A stretch of 64,000 nucleotides of DNA from Kitasatospora sp. NBC_01287 (GCF_026340565.1 NZ_JAPEPB010000001.1:4068501-4132500), one strand, 5' to 3'; positions 8,236 to 17,380 are shown, numbered from the stretch's first letter. Notes: a model not told the origin generated them from the letters alone. Translations and numbers: made by a program.

Positions 8236-8639
8236 TCGGCTACCTGCTGGACACCTCCGCACTCTGGCACCTGTTCCGGGAGCCGGGCGCCCTCGGCCCC
8301 TGGGAGGGGCACATCGCGGCCGGCGCCTTCCACCTGTGCGAGCCGACCCGCACCGAGTTCCTCCGCTCCGCCACCGACCCGGCCCATCGCGACGAACTCG
8401 CCGAGAGCATCGACACCTTGTGTCGGTCGGCCGCGGTGCCGAAGCAGGGTTGGCGGTGGGTGGAGACCGCCCAGTACAAGCTGACCCAGAAGGGGCAGCA
8501 CCGGTCGGCCGGCCCCGTCGACCTGCTGCTCTGCGCCACCGCCGTCCACCACGACCTGACCGTGCTGCACGTCGACAACGACTTCGCCGCCCTCGCGAGG
8601 GTGCTCACCGAGGTTCGGCAGCGAGACCTGCGGGGCTGA
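8232..8639 (+). CDS. vapC: PIN-domain toxin VapC
   Basis: A 135-residue PIN-domain ribonuclease, the toxin partner of the gene it overlaps. The first acidic residue is Asp7 in LLDTSALWHL. A glutamate follows in EPTRTEFLRS, and the later acidic pair lies in GPVDLLLCATA and VDNDF, so the metal-binding active site appears complete. VapC toxins cut RNA, often tRNA; the target cannot be read from sequence. It starts at a GTG (8232) inside the vapB stop. The pair is isolated between the nuo operon and the sulfatase operon and appears intact, unlike the toxin-antitoxin remnant at 44.8 kb. Confidence 0.87.
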   Translation: MIGYLLDTSALWHLFREPGALGPWEGHIAAGAFHLCEPTRTEFLRSATDPAHRDELAESIDTLCRSAAVPKQGWRWVETAQYKLTQKGQHRSAGPVDLLLCATAVHHDLTVLHVDNDFAALARVLTEVRQRDLRG

Positions 8640-9013
8640 GGCCCACCGGCCGGCCCGAGTTCGCCGCCCCGGCTTGTGAAGCGGTTCGCATGGGTCGGCC
8701 GGCCCGCCGCCCGGGGGCCGGTCCCGTCACTCCGGGCGGGTTTGTTTCCGGGCCTTTGTTGCCTCGCGTTGCGCACCGTTGCGACGCTTGAGACGCGATT
8801 GACCTGCCCAAACCGGTCTGACAATCTGTCCGCATGTTCTCGCCCGTGCGCTGCTGTCGCTAGAAGTCGCCGAAGCCGTCAGGTCCTTGCCTGCCGGCTC
8901 GCCAGTCCGACCTCGCACAGGGCCTCGCTTCAGGCCCGAGGGCCCGCCCGCCGGCCGATCCCGGCGGTTCGCCGCTCCCGTCTCCGTACCCGCCCAGGCC
9001 GCAGTGCGGCCCC
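8640..9013. other. Intergenic region, vapC to sulfatase operon
   Basis: No credible gene. TTGACC at 8799 with GACAAT at 8820 resembles a promoter with short spacing. The stretch 8,740-8,850 is relatively poor in G+C. The only convincing signal is the palindrome directly after it (9014-9038). Confidence 0.4.
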
Positions 9014-9038
9014 ACTTACTTTCGATACGAAAGTAAGT
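9014..9038. promoter_or_regulatory. Perfect 11-bp inverted repeat operator before the sulfatase/ABC operon
   Basis: ACTTACTTTCG, a 3-bp ATA centre and CGAAAGTAAGT form a perfect 25-bp dyad ending 20 bases before the first gene. An A/T-rich perfect palindrome in this DNA is very unlikely by chance and has the form of a TetR- or GntR-like operator. No regulator is adjacent, so the factor is probably encoded elsewhere. Confidence 0.7.
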
Positions 9039-9058
9039 AACACCTCTAGGTGGCCCCG

Positions 9059-10642
9059 ATGAACGCCCCCCACACCGCCAACGCCCTCTCCCGCCGGAAC
9101 CTGCTGCGCGCCGGCGGCGCCGGAGCCGCCCTGCTCACCCTCGCCGCCTGCCGCTCGGCCGCCGACCAGAGCAGGACGGCCGGCGCCGGCACCTCCGCCA
9201 CCCCGCGCCGGGGCGGCACCCTCACGGTGGCCACCGTGATCGACTTCACCCCGAGCCTGCTCTTCGCGCAGAGCGCCGACACCCTGCTGCAGCGCCTCGT
9301 CTACAACACGCTGACCAGGTACGACGACCAGCTGCGCCCGCAACCCGAGCTGGCCACCAGCTGGCAGGTCTCCCCCGACGGCACCTCCGTCACCTTCCAG
9401 CTGCGCACCGACGTCACCTTCCACAACGGCCGCGCCTTCACCGCCGACGACGTGATCTTCGCGATCAAGAACCTGCAGAACCCGGTGCGCTCGGCCCAGC
9501 TGCGCTCCACCGCCGCCGCCGTCACCGGCTTCGACAAGAAGAGCGACCACGAGCTGACCCTCACCCTGGCCCACCCGGTGAGCAACCTCTTCGACCTCTT
9601 CGAATTCATGATCATCACGGACCCGGCCACCGTCGAGGACGCCTTCGCGGGCAAGCAGTTCATCGGCACCGGCCCGTTCAAGTTCACCGCCCGCACCCCC
9701 GGCTCCTCGATCAGCTTCGCCCGCAACGACCACTACTTCCTCCCCCAGCGCCCCTACCTGGACGGCGTGGAGGTCCGGGTGATCCCGCAGGCCGACTCGC
9801 TGCTCGCCTCGCTGAGGACCGGCCAGTCCCAGCTCTCCTACTCGGTGCAGGGCAAGGACATCGCCACGCTGCAGGGCAACAGCCAGTTCGGGATCAAGCA
9901 GTACGACACCGGCGCGGGCGCCTACTACGTGGGCGTCAACGTCACCGCCGACCACGTCAGCGACAAGCGGGTGCGCCAGGCCATCGCCTGGGCGCTGGAC
10001 CGCGACCGGCTGGTCAAGCAGGCGCTCGGCGGCTACGGCCTGGCTTCCGCCGCGCCCTGGCCCAAGTCCTCCCCCGCCTACAGCGACGCCTCCGCCGCCC
10101 ACTACAGCCTCGACCTGGACAAGGCCCGCGAGCTGCTCAAGGAGGCCGGCGCCGGGCAGTTGACGCTGCCGCTCGCGCACTCCTCCGACCCGGGCAACAC
10201 CACCATCGCGCAGATGGTCCAGTACGACCTGTCCCAGATCGGCATCACCGCCCAGCTGCAGCCCACCGACTCGCCCACCATGCAGAAGCAGCTGATCAAC
10301 CAGACCATGCCGGCCCTGTGGACGCTCAGCCACGGCTTCGCCCAGCTGCACCCGGCCACCCTCGCGGTGAGCGCCTACCCCTTCAACGAGGCCAAGAACA
10401 GCTCGCACTTCAGCTCGCCGGCCTACACCACGATCGTGCAGCAGGCCTGGAACCGGGCCGACGGCGACAGCGCGGACGCCAAGGCGCTCTACCAGCAGAT
10501 CACCGACACCCTGCTGGACGAGGCCTTCGTGATCGACCTGGCGATCGCCGGCCTGGTGGAGGTGGCCACCGCCCAGGTGCACGGCGCGACCCTCAACAAG
10601 TACTCCTACCTCAACCTCGACAACGCCTACCTGGCGGCCTGA
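9059..10642 (+). CDS. ABC transporter substrate-binding lipoprotein (family 5, DppA/OppA type)
   Basis: Extracytoplasmic receptor of a peptide/nickel-class importer, 527 residues. The N-terminus has a twin-arginine motif (SRRNLLRAGG), a hydrophobic stretch and a lipobox (LTLAAC), so it is probably exported folded by Tat and lipid-anchored. The body shows family signatures such as DGTSVTFQLRTDVTFHNG and FTADDVIFAIKNL. AGGTGG lies five bases before the ATG at 9059; a GTG nine bases earlier is a weaker start. First gene of an operon with two permeases, a double ATPase and an arylsulfatase, so the ligand is inferred to be a sulfate ester or its product rather than a peptide. Confidence 0.9.
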   Translation: MNAPHTANALSRRNLLRAGGAGAALLTLAACRSAADQSRTAGAGTSATPRRGGTLTVATVIDFTPSLLFAQSADTLLQRLVYNTLTRYDDQLRPQPELATSWQVSPDGTSVTFQLRTDVTFHNGRAFTADDVIFAIKNLQNPVRSAQLRSTAAAVTGFDKKSDHELTLTLAHPVSNLFDLFEFMIITDPATVEDAFAGKQFIGTGPFKFTARTPGSSISFARNDHYFLPQRPYLDGVEVRVIPQADSLLASLRTGQSQLSYSVQGKDIATLQGNSQFGIKQYDTGAGAYYVGVNVTADHVSDKRVRQAIAWALDRDRLVKQALGGYGLASAAPWPKSSPAYSDASAAHYSLDLDKARELLKEAGAGQLTLPLAHSSDPGNTTIAQMVQYDLSQIGITAQLQPTDSPTMQKQLINQTMPALWTLSHGFAQLHPATLAVSAYPFNEAKNSSHFSSPAYTTIVQQAWNRADGDSADAKALYQQITDTLLDEAFVIDLAIAGLVEVATAQVHGATLNKYSYLNLDNAYLAA

Positions 10643-10647
10643 TCGAC

Positions 10648-11589
10648 ATGCGCGGCTACTTCCTCAAACGGCTCCCCTCCGCCCTGCTGGTGCTGCTGCT
10701 GGCCTCCGTCGCGGTCTTCCTGATCCTGCGGCTGATCCCCGGCGACCCGGCCACCACCCTGGCCGGCGACGCCGGACCCGAGGCGGTCGCGGCGGTCCGC
10801 GCCCGGCTCGGCCTCGACCAGTCGCTGCCCGTGCAGTACCTGCACTGGCTCGGCAACGTGCTGACCGGCAACCTCGGCCCGTCCTACGCGATCGGCGGCC
10901 AGGTCTCCGACCTGATCGGCGGCGGCCTGGGCAACACCGTCGAACTCACCCTGGGCGCACTGGTCCTGGTGCTCGCCCTGGGCCTGCCGCTCGGGCTGCT
11001 CGGCGCCACCGCCCGCAGCCGCCCGCTCGCCGCCGCGGTGCGGATCCTGACCACCGCCGTGCTCGCGGTGCCGCCCTTCGTCACCGGCGTGGTGCTGGTG
11101 CTGGTCTTCGCGGTGGGCCTGGGCCTGCTGCCGGCCACCGGGCACGCCTCGATCCTGGCCGAGCCGGACATCGGCGTGCAGTACCTGCTGCTGCCCGCGC
11201 TCTGCCTGGCGCTGCCCAGCGCGGCGATCCTGGCCCGCTACCTGAAGGACGGGTTGGAGCGCGCGCTCGCCGAGGACTACGTGCGCACCGCCACCGCGCT
11301 CGGCGTCTCCCGGCGCCGGATCGTCTGGCGGCACGCGCTGCCCAACGCGCTGCCCCCGGTGGTCACCCTGCTGGGCCTGCAGGTGGGCCAACTGCTCGGC
11401 GGGGCCGTGCTGGTGGAGGCGATCTTCGCCTGGCCCGGCCTGGGCCAGCTGGCCGAGCAGGGGGTGCTGCGGCGCGACTACCCGGTGGTGCAGGACCTGC
11501 TCCTGCTGCTGGTCGCGGTCTTCGTCGCCGTCCAGCTGCTCACCGACCTGCTCTACGCCTGGCTCGACCCGCGGATCCGGTGGGAGTGA
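10648..11589 (+). CDS. ABC transporter permease (DppB type)
   Basis: Inner-membrane channel subunit, 313 residues, with about six transmembrane helices. It starts MRGYFLKRLPSALLVLLLAS and has the DppB-family RLIPGDPA motif after the first helix. The cytoplasmic EAA loop that contacts the ATPase is DYVRTATALGVSRRRIVWRH. It begins five bases after the receptor gene and ends overlapping the next permease region. Confidence 0.92.
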   Translation: MRGYFLKRLPSALLVLLLASVAVFLILRLIPGDPATTLAGDAGPEAVAAVRARLGLDQSLPVQYLHWLGNVLTGNLGPSYAIGGQVSDLIGGGLGNTVELTLGALVLVLALGLPLGLLGATARSRPLAAAVRILTTAVLAVPPFVTGVVLVLVFAVGLGLLPATGHASILAEPDIGVQYLLLPALCLALPSAAILARYLKDGLERALAEDYVRTATALGVSRRRIVWRHALPNALPPVVTLLGLQVGQLLGGAVLVEAIFAWPGLGQLAEQGVLRRDYPVVQDLLLLLVAVFVAVQLLTDLLYAWLDPRIRWE

Positions 11590-11594
11590 TCGGC

Positions 11595-12557
11595 ATGACC
11601 AAGAACACGACTCCGCGTGTGCCCACGCACACGGGCGCGCACACGGGCGCGCACACGGACACGGCCTCGGCCCCGAACACGGACACGGCCACCACCGGGA
11701 GCCCCCCGCCGGGCCCGATCGGGAAGGCGCCCCGGCGCGTGCCCAAGAACCCCTACCTGCGCGCCCTGCTGACCCCGCGCGGCCTCACCGGCCTGGCCCT
11801 GGTGGGCGTGATCGCGCTGGCCGCGCTGTTCGCCCCGCTGCTCGCGCCGCTCTCTCCCACCGCCCAGAGCGACACCGCGCTGGCCGGCCTCGGCGCGCCG
11901 GGCCACCTGCTGGGCACCGACGAGATCGGGCGCGACCTGCTCAGCCGGCTGCTGCACGGGATCGGCACCGACCTGGAGATCAGCCTGATCGCGGTGCCGA
12001 TCGGCGCGCTGCTCGGCGGCGGCCTGGCGGTGCTGGCCGGCGCCTCGAAGGCGGCGGACGTGGTGGTGCAGCGGATCTTCGACCTGATCCTGGCCTTCCC
12101 CGGGCTGATCCTGGCGATCGCGGTCACCGCGATCCTGGGACCGGGGCGGCTCCCCGTGGTGATCGTCATCGCCCTGGCCGAGATCCCCGGCTTCGGACGG
12201 CAGTTGCGGGCCCAGATCCTGGTCCAGCGCGAGCGCGACTACGCGGTGGCCGCCCGGGTCGGCGGCGCCTCGCGGTGGCGGGTGCTGCTGCGGCACGTGC
12301 TGCCGAACGCGATCGACCCGCTGATCGTGCAGGCCGCGATCGCGCTCTCACTGGCGGTCTTCATCGAGGGCGCGATGAGCTACCTGGGGGTGGGCGTGCG
12401 CCCACCGGAGCCCTCGCTCGGCTCGATCCTCAGCCAGTCGATGGCCTACCTGTCCACCCACCCGAGCTACGCCGCCGCACCGCTGGTCACCGTGACCACG
12501 CTGGTGCTGGGCTTCACCCTGATCGCCGAGGCGCTGAACCGGGGGATCCGCCGATGA
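11595..12557 (+). CDS. ABC transporter permease (DppC type)
   Basis: Second channel subunit, 320 residues. A hydrophilic N-terminal tail of about 55 residues contains the repeat THTGAHTGAHTDT from a short DNA duplication. Then come the DppC hallmarks: GTDEIGRDLLSRLLHG and the EAA loop YAVAARVGGASRWRVLLRH. The ATG at 11595 has GGGAG eight bases upstream; a GTG at 11586 overlapping the previous stop as GTGA is an alternative. The stop overlaps the ATPase start (ATGA). Confidence 0.92.
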   Translation: MTKNTTPRVPTHTGAHTGAHTDTASAPNTDTATTGSPPPGPIGKAPRRVPKNPYLRALLTPRGLTGLALVGVIALAALFAPLLAPLSPTAQSDTALAGLGAPGHLLGTDEIGRDLLSRLLHGIGTDLEISLIAVPIGALLGGGLAVLAGASKAADVVVQRIFDLILAFPGLILAIAVTAILGPGRLPVVIVIALAEIPGFGRQLRAQILVQRERDYAVAARVGGASRWRVLLRHVLPNAIDPLIVQAAIALSLAVFIEGAMSYLGVGVRPPEPSLGSILSQSMAYLSTHPSYAAAPLVTVTTLVLGFTLIAEALNRGIRR

Positions 12558-14128
12558 GCACCGTCCTCGAAGTCAACGAGCTGCGCGTGGAGTTCGACGG
12601 CACCCCCGCCGTCGCCGGGGTCGGCTTCTCGCTGGCGGCCGGCGACACGCTGGGCATCGTCGGCGAGTCCGGCTCCGGCAAGTCGACCACCGCGCTGGCG
12701 CTGCTGCGGATGCTGCCCGCCCCCGGGCGGATCACCGGCGGCAGCGTGCGGCTGGCCGGCCAGGACCTGGCCGCGCTGGACGAGGAGGCGCTGCGCGCGC
12801 TGCGCGGGCGGAAGATCGCGATGATCTTCCAGGACCCGATGTCCTCGCTCAACCCGGTGCTCACCATCGGCCGCCACCTGCACGAGGCGCTGCGCGCGCA
12901 CGGCGTGCGGGACAAGGCGGTGCGCGAGCGGCGGGCACTGGAGCTGCTCGACCTGGTGGGCATCCCGAGCGCCGCCGAGCGGCTGGCCGATCACCCGCAC
13001 CAGTTCTCCGGCGGCCAGCGCCAGCGGGTGATGATCGCGCTGGCGCTGGCCAACGAGCCCGAGGTGCTGGTCGCCGACGAGCCGACCACCGCGCTGGACG
13101 CCACCGTGCAGCGCCAGATCCTGGACCTGCTGGAGCGGATCAACCGGGAGACCTGCACCGCGCTGGTGCTGATCACCCACGACCTGGGCGTGGTGGCCCG
13201 CAGCTGCCGCCGACTGCTGGTGATGCGCGACGGCGGCGTGGTCGAGGAGGGGCTCACCGCCGAGCTGCTGACGCGTCCTCGGCATCCGTACACCCAGCAG
13301 CTGCTGGCCGCCGTGCCGCGCCTGGAGGAGCCCTCCGCGGCCGCCGCCAACAGCACCCCGGGCCCGGAGGTGCTGCTGGCCGCCACCGGCCTGCGCAAGA
13401 CCTTCCGCGGTCGGCGCCGGCGCGGCGGCCCGGTCCTCGCGCTGGACGGGGTGGACCTGGTGCTGCGTCCGGGCGAGACGCTCGGCATCGTCGGCGAGTC
13501 CGGCTCCGGCAAGTCCACCCTGGCCAAGGCGCTGGTCCAGGTGCACCGCCAGGACAGCGGCACGATCCTCTTCCGGGGCCGGCCCCTGGCGGCGGTCGAG
13601 CGCGAGGTGCAGATGGTCTTCCAGGATCCGTACGCCTCGCTCAACCCCCGGATGACGGTGGGCCGGATCATCGCCGAGCCGATGATCGCCCACGGCCTGC
13701 CCGACCGCGAGGCGCGGGTGGCCCGGCTGCTCACCCAGGTCGGCCTGGACCCGGCCGCCGCCGACCGCTACCCGCGCGCCTTCTCCGGCGGCCAGCGCCA
13801 GCGGATCGGCATCGCCAGGGCGTTGGCCCCCGAACCGTCCGTGCTGATCTGCGACGAGCCGGTATCCGCGCTCGACGTCTCGGTGCAGGCCCAGGTGATC
13901 GAGCTGCTGGCCGAGCTGCAGCGGGAGTTGGGCCTGGCCATCGTCTTCATCGCGCACGACCTCGCGGTGGTGCGGCGGATCAGCCACCGGATCGCGGTGC
14001 TGCACCAGGGCCGGGTGGTCGAGACCGGCCCGGCCGACCAGGTCCTCGCCGACCCGCAGGACCCGTACACCCGAACCCTGCTGGCCGCCGCCCCGCGGCT
14101 GCCCGCACCCCAGGAGAGCACCGCATGA
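12554..14128 (+). CDS. Fused dual ATP-binding protein (DppD-DppF type)
   Basis: A single 524-residue polypeptide holding both ATPase domains of the importer, normally two proteins. Each half has a Walker A (GESGSGKST, near residues 37 and 315), a signature motif (QFSGGQRQR and AFSGGQRQR), a Walker B (VLVADEPTTALD and VLICDEPVSALD) and the HPYTQQLLAAVP- or DPYTRTLLAAAP-like tail typical of peptide-class ATPases. The DNA around the two Walker A motifs is nearly identical. Overlaps of four bases with both neighbours show a tightly coupled operon. Fusion fixes a 1:1 ratio of the two ATPases. Confidence 0.93.
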   Translation: MSTVLEVNELRVEFDGTPAVAGVGFSLAAGDTLGIVGESGSGKSTTALALLRMLPAPGRITGGSVRLAGQDLAALDEEALRALRGRKIAMIFQDPMSSLNPVLTIGRHLHEALRAHGVRDKAVRERRALELLDLVGIPSAAERLADHPHQFSGGQRQRVMIALALANEPEVLVADEPTTALDATVQRQILDLLERINRETCTALVLITHDLGVVARSCRRLLVMRDGGVVEEGLTAELLTRPRHPYTQQLLAAVPRLEEPSAAAANSTPGPEVLLAATGLRKTFRGRRRRGGPVLALDGVDLVLRPGETLGIVGESGSGKSTLAKALVQVHRQDSGTILFRGRPLAAVEREVQMVFQDPYASLNPRMTVGRIIAEPMIAHGLPDREARVARLLTQVGLDPAAADRYPRAFSGGQRQRIGIARALAPEPSVLICDEPVSALDVSVQAQVIELLAELQRELGLAIVFIAHDLAVVRRISHRIAVLHQGRVVETGPADQVLADPQDPYTRTLLAAAPRLPAPQESTA

Positions 14129-16527
14129 GCACCGACACCCCCGACGCCGGCACCCCCGGCACCCCCGGCACCCCCGACACCGACACCGCCAACGCCGCCC
14201 CGCAGCAGGACCCGCACCGCCGCGCCCCCTACGCCGGATTCCCCGGCACCGTGGGCCGCACCTTCGCCGACTCCACCCCGCACTGGCCCGCCCGGCACCG
14301 CGCGCCCGAGCGCGCCCCCAACATCATCGTCGTGCTGATCGACGACATGGGCTACAGCGACATCGGCCCGTTCGGCTCGGAGATCCCCACCCCGGCGCTG
14401 GACGCGATCGCCGACCGGGGCGTGCGGCTGGCCAACTACCACACCATGCCGCTCTGCTCGCCGGCCCGCGCCGCGCTGCTCACCGGCCTCAACCCGCACC
14501 GGGTCGGCTACTCCTTCGTGGCCAACGCCGACCCCGGCTTCCCCGGCTACGGCATGGAGGTGGCCAAGGACATCCCGACCCTGGCCGAGACCCTGCACGA
14601 CGCCGGCTACGCCACCTACGCGGTCGGCAAGTGGCACCTGACCCGCGACTCGGTCTCCAACGCCGCCGACGACCGCCGCAACTGGCCGCTGCAGAAGGGC
14701 TTCGACCAGTACTACGGCGTGCTGGAGGGCCTGACCAGCCTCTTCCACCCGCACCAACTCGTGCGCGACAACAGCCCGCTGGACATCGACGAGTTCCCCG
14801 ACGACTACTACTACACCGACGACATCACCGACCAGGCGATCAAGATGGTCAAGTCGCTGCGCGCCCACGACAGCGACAAGCCCTTCCTCCTCTACCTCGC
14901 GCACAACGCCGTGCACGGCCCGCTGCAGGCCAAGGAGGCCGACCTGGCGCGCCACCGCGGCCGCTACGCCGAGGGCTGGGACGCGCTGCGCGAGCACCGA
15001 TTCGGCCGCCAGCTGGCCGCCGGTCTCTTCCCGCCCGGCACCCGGCTGCCGGACCGCAACTACGAGGCCGGCTACGACGTGCTGGCCTGGGAGGAGCTGA
15101 CCGAGGTCCAACAGAAGCTCTACGCCCGCTACATGGAGGTCTACGCGGCGATGGTCGACAACGTCGACCAGAACCTCGGACGGCTCACCGGGACGCTGGC
15201 CGCGCTCGGCGAACTCGACAACACCATCATCCTGTTCACCTCCGACAACGGCGGCACCGGCGAGGGCGGCGCCGAGGGCACCCGCAGCTACTTCAGCCGC
15301 TTCGTGCACCACCCCGACCTGCCCGACGACTGGAACCCGGACGTCGAACGGGAGATCTCGCTGATCGGCGGCCCGCAGAGCCTGGTGCACTACCCGCGCG
15401 GCTGGGGCATGGCCTCCAACACCCCCTTCCGGCTCTACAAGGGCCAGACCTACGCGGGCGGCGTGCGGGTCCCCTTCGTCCTCTCCTGGCCGGCCGGCCT
15501 GCCGCGCACCGCGGGCGACGACGGGATCCGCCAGCAGTACCAGTACGTCACCGACATCACCCCCACCCTGCTCGAACTCGCGGGCCTGCAGCGGCCGCTG
15601 GAGCGGGACGGCAAGCCGGTGCAGGAGCTGGACGGGATCAGCTTCGCGCCGGTGCTGCGCGCCAAGGCCGCCGACAGCACCCACCACGAGCAGTACTGCG
15701 AGATGACCGGCAACCGCAGCTACTACCGCGAGGGCTGGAAGCTGGTCACCCTGCACCGTCCGGGCGCCCCCTACGACGACAGCGAGTGGGCGCTGTTCGA
15801 CCTGCGCACCGACCCCACCGAGATCGACGACGTGGCCGCCGACCACCCCGAGGTGGTCAAGGAGCTGTCCGCCGCCTGGGAGGCGGCCGCCTGGCAGAAC
15901 GGCGTCTTCCCGCTCCAGGACGGCCGCGGCGCGCTCGCCCTGCGCCACCCGGACGACGCGCTGCTGCGCCGCCCGGTCACCCTGCTGCCCGGCACCCCCG
16001 AGCTGGAGCGCTACCGCTCCTCCAAGCTGATCTCCTTCCGCTCCTTCGACGTGCGGATCGATCTCGGCCACCACGGCGCCCAGGACGCCGGGGTGCTCCT
16101 CTCGCACGGCGACCAGGGCGGCGGCTACAGCCTCTACGTGGAGGACGGCGAACTGCGCTTCGCCTACAACCAGTACGGCGAGCTCTTCGAGGCCACCGCG
16201 GGCCCGCTCGCCCCGGGTGCCCGCACGGTGCTGCTGCGGGCGCGCGCGGTGGCCGACCTCAAGTGGGAGTTCGACCTGCTGGTGGACGACGTGCCGCGCG
16301 GCGGCCTCGGCCCGGTCCACCAGCTGATCGGGATGGCTCCGTTCCAGGGCATCAGCGTCGGCATCGACCGCAAGTCCCCGGTCTCCTGGCCGCTCTTCGA
16401 ACGCCACCGCTCCTTCCGCTACACCGGCGCCCTGCGCTCGGTCACCTACCTCCCGGGCGAGCCCGCCCCGTACGACCCGGAGACGGTGGTCCAGGCCCTG
16501 CGGGAGGCGGCGGCGGCGTTCGAGTAG
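14125..16527 (+). CDS. Arylsulfatase
   Basis: Hydrolyses sulfate esters; 800 residues, alkaline-phosphatase superfamily. The metal-binding start NIIVVLIDDMGYSDIGPFG and the sulfatase signature LCSPARAALLTG are present; Cys111 of CSPAR is the residue converted to formylglycine. VGKWHL, HNAVHGP and FTSDNGGTGEGG supply further active-site residues. No export signal is visible: the N-terminus is a Thr/Pro/Gly-rich low-complexity stretch, so the enzyme is probably cytoplasmic and acts on imported esters. The start overlaps the ATPase stop (ATGA), tying it to the transporter. The likely role is sulfur scavenging; the true substrate is unknown. Confidence 0.93.
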   Translation: MSTDTPDAGTPGTPGTPDTDTANAAPQQDPHRRAPYAGFPGTVGRTFADSTPHWPARHRAPERAPNIIVVLIDDMGYSDIGPFGSEIPTPALDAIADRGVRLANYHTMPLCSPARAALLTGLNPHRVGYSFVANADPGFPGYGMEVAKDIPTLAETLHDAGYATYAVGKWHLTRDSVSNAADDRRNWPLQKGFDQYYGVLEGLTSLFHPHQLVRDNSPLDIDEFPDDYYYTDDITDQAIKMVKSLRAHDSDKPFLLYLAHNAVHGPLQAKEADLARHRGRYAEGWDALREHRFGRQLAAGLFPPGTRLPDRNYEAGYDVLAWEELTEVQQKLYARYMEVYAAMVDNVDQNLGRLTGTLAALGELDNTIILFTSDNGGTGEGGAEGTRSYFSRFVHHPDLPDDWNPDVEREISLIGGPQSLVHYPRGWGMASNTPFRLYKGQTYAGGVRVPFVLSWPAGLPRTAGDDGIRQQYQYVTDITPTLLELAGLQRPLERDGKPVQELDGISFAPVLRAKAADSTHHEQYCEMTGNRSYYREGWKLVTLHRPGAPYDDSEWALFDLRTDPTEIDDVAADHPEVVKELSAAWEAAAWQNGVFPLQDGRGALALRHPDDALLRRPVTLLPGTPELERYRSSKLISFRSFDVRIDLGHHGAQDAGVLLSHGDQGGGYSLYVEDGELRFAYNQYGELFEATAGPLAPGARTVLLRARAVADLKWEFDLLVDDVPRGGLGPVHQLIGMAPFQGISVGIDRKSPVSWPLFERHRSFRYTGALRSVTYLPGEPAPYDPETVVQALREAAAAFE

Positions 16528-16537
16528 TCCGCGGCAC

Positions 16538-16566
16538 CTGTCCGGTCGGCGCCCCCGGCCGGACAG
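16538..16566 (+). terminator. Hairpin after the sulfatase gene
   Basis: CTGTCCGGTCGG (16538-16549) pairs with CCGGCCGGACAG (16555-16566), 12 bp with one G-U pair and a five-base loop, starting 10 bases after the stop. No T-run follows, as is usual in this genus. Confidence 0.6.
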
Positions 16567-16602
16567 TGTCCGAAGAACGATATCCAAGCTACTGTGGATG
16601 TC

Positions 16603-17061
16603 ATGACGACGGCCTATGAGGACGTACCGTTCAGCGAACTCCTGCACCACCCCGCCGCCACCGCGCGCCGCCTCGACACCGTCCGCACGCTGCGCCTGCG
16701 GCGGCGTGACGCGGGCGATCTCGCCCTGATGCGCGTCGACCAGATGGAGCAGGACGCCTCCGTCGTGGACTTCACCTCCCGGCTGCTGGCCGCTCTGGTG
16801 CGGACCGGAAACCTCGACGCGCTGCGCCAGGCCCTGCCCGATGCCCTGCCGTGGTGCACCTTCCTCCCCGCCGAGGATGTCGACACGCTGCTCCTGGAGC
16901 TGGTGGACACGGCACGCGGGGCGGTGTCCCTCGACAATCTCGCCCCGATCGCCCAGCTGCTCACCCGGTGGCGGCACAGTGCGGAGATCTACGCGGACCC
17001 CGCCACCGCACTCCCACCGCCCCAGGAGCGTGAGCCCGTTGCGCGTCACCGCCGCCCGTGA
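16603..17061 (+). CDS. Prevent-host-death (Phd) family protein, orphan antitoxin-like
   Basis: A 152-residue protein. Its N-terminal part (TTAYEDVPFSELLHHPAATARRL) resembles the Phd/YefM fold, and a longer helical C-terminal half follows, as in Streptomyces proteins annotated as prevent-host-death. No toxin is recognised next to it; the following gene is an ArsR-like regulator. TACTGT lies seven bases before the ATG, the usual arrangement for a leaderless transcript in this genus, and favours the ATG at 16603 over a GTG at 16594. It overlaps the next gene by about 30 bases. Confidence 0.55.
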   Translation: MTTAYEDVPFSELLHHPAATARRLDTVRTLRLRRRDAGDLALMRVDQMEQDASVVDFTSRLLAALVRTGNLDALRQALPDALPWCTFLPAEDVDTLLLELVDTARGAVSLDNLAPIAQLLTRWRHSAEIYADPATALPPPQEREPVARHRRP

Positions 17062-17380
17062 ACTCGCCCACCCGAGCCGCGCGGAGCTCGCGCTGGTGCC
17101 CGTGCTGCACGCGCTCGCCGACCCGCACCGGCTGACCGTGGTGCGCGAGCTGGCGGCGGCCGCGCCCGCCGAAGTGCCGTGCGGCCGCCTGGATCTGCCG
17201 GTGACGCGCTCCACCTACACCCACCATTTCCGGGTGCTGCGCGAGTCCGGGGTGATCCGGCAGCACTACCAGGGCCGGGAGGTGCTGAACCAGCTGCGCC
17301 GCGAGGACCTGGAGGCCCGCTTCCCCGGGCTGCTGGACAGCGTCCTGGCGGCCGCCCGCACGGAACACCGGGAAGACTGA
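17030..17380 (+). CDS. ArsR-family HTH regulator
   Basis: A winged-helix repressor of about 116 residues. PVLHALADPHRLTVVRELA is the typical ArsR entry helix, and THHFRVLRESGVIRQHYQGRE is the recognition helix and wing. No obvious metal-binding cysteines are present, so it may sense something other than metal. Start choice is uncertain: the GTG at 17030 is too near AGGAG, and the TTG at 17039 has better spacing; both lie inside the end of the upstream gene. It probably controls the flavin reductase downstream through the inverted repeat at 17440-17463. Its stop is followed by two more TGA codons at 10-base steps. Confidence 0.8.
   Translation: MSPLRVTAARELAHPSRAELALVPVLHALADPHRLTVVRELAAAAPAEVPCGRLDLPVTRSTYTHHFRVLRESGVIRQHYQGREVLNQLRREDLEARFPGLLDSVLAAARTEHRED

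Noticed and set aside
13768..17214. Minus-strand frame of 1,148 codons opposite the ABC ATPase and sulfatase
   Set aside because: No family, composition of a shadow; the plus strand holds all catalytic motifs.
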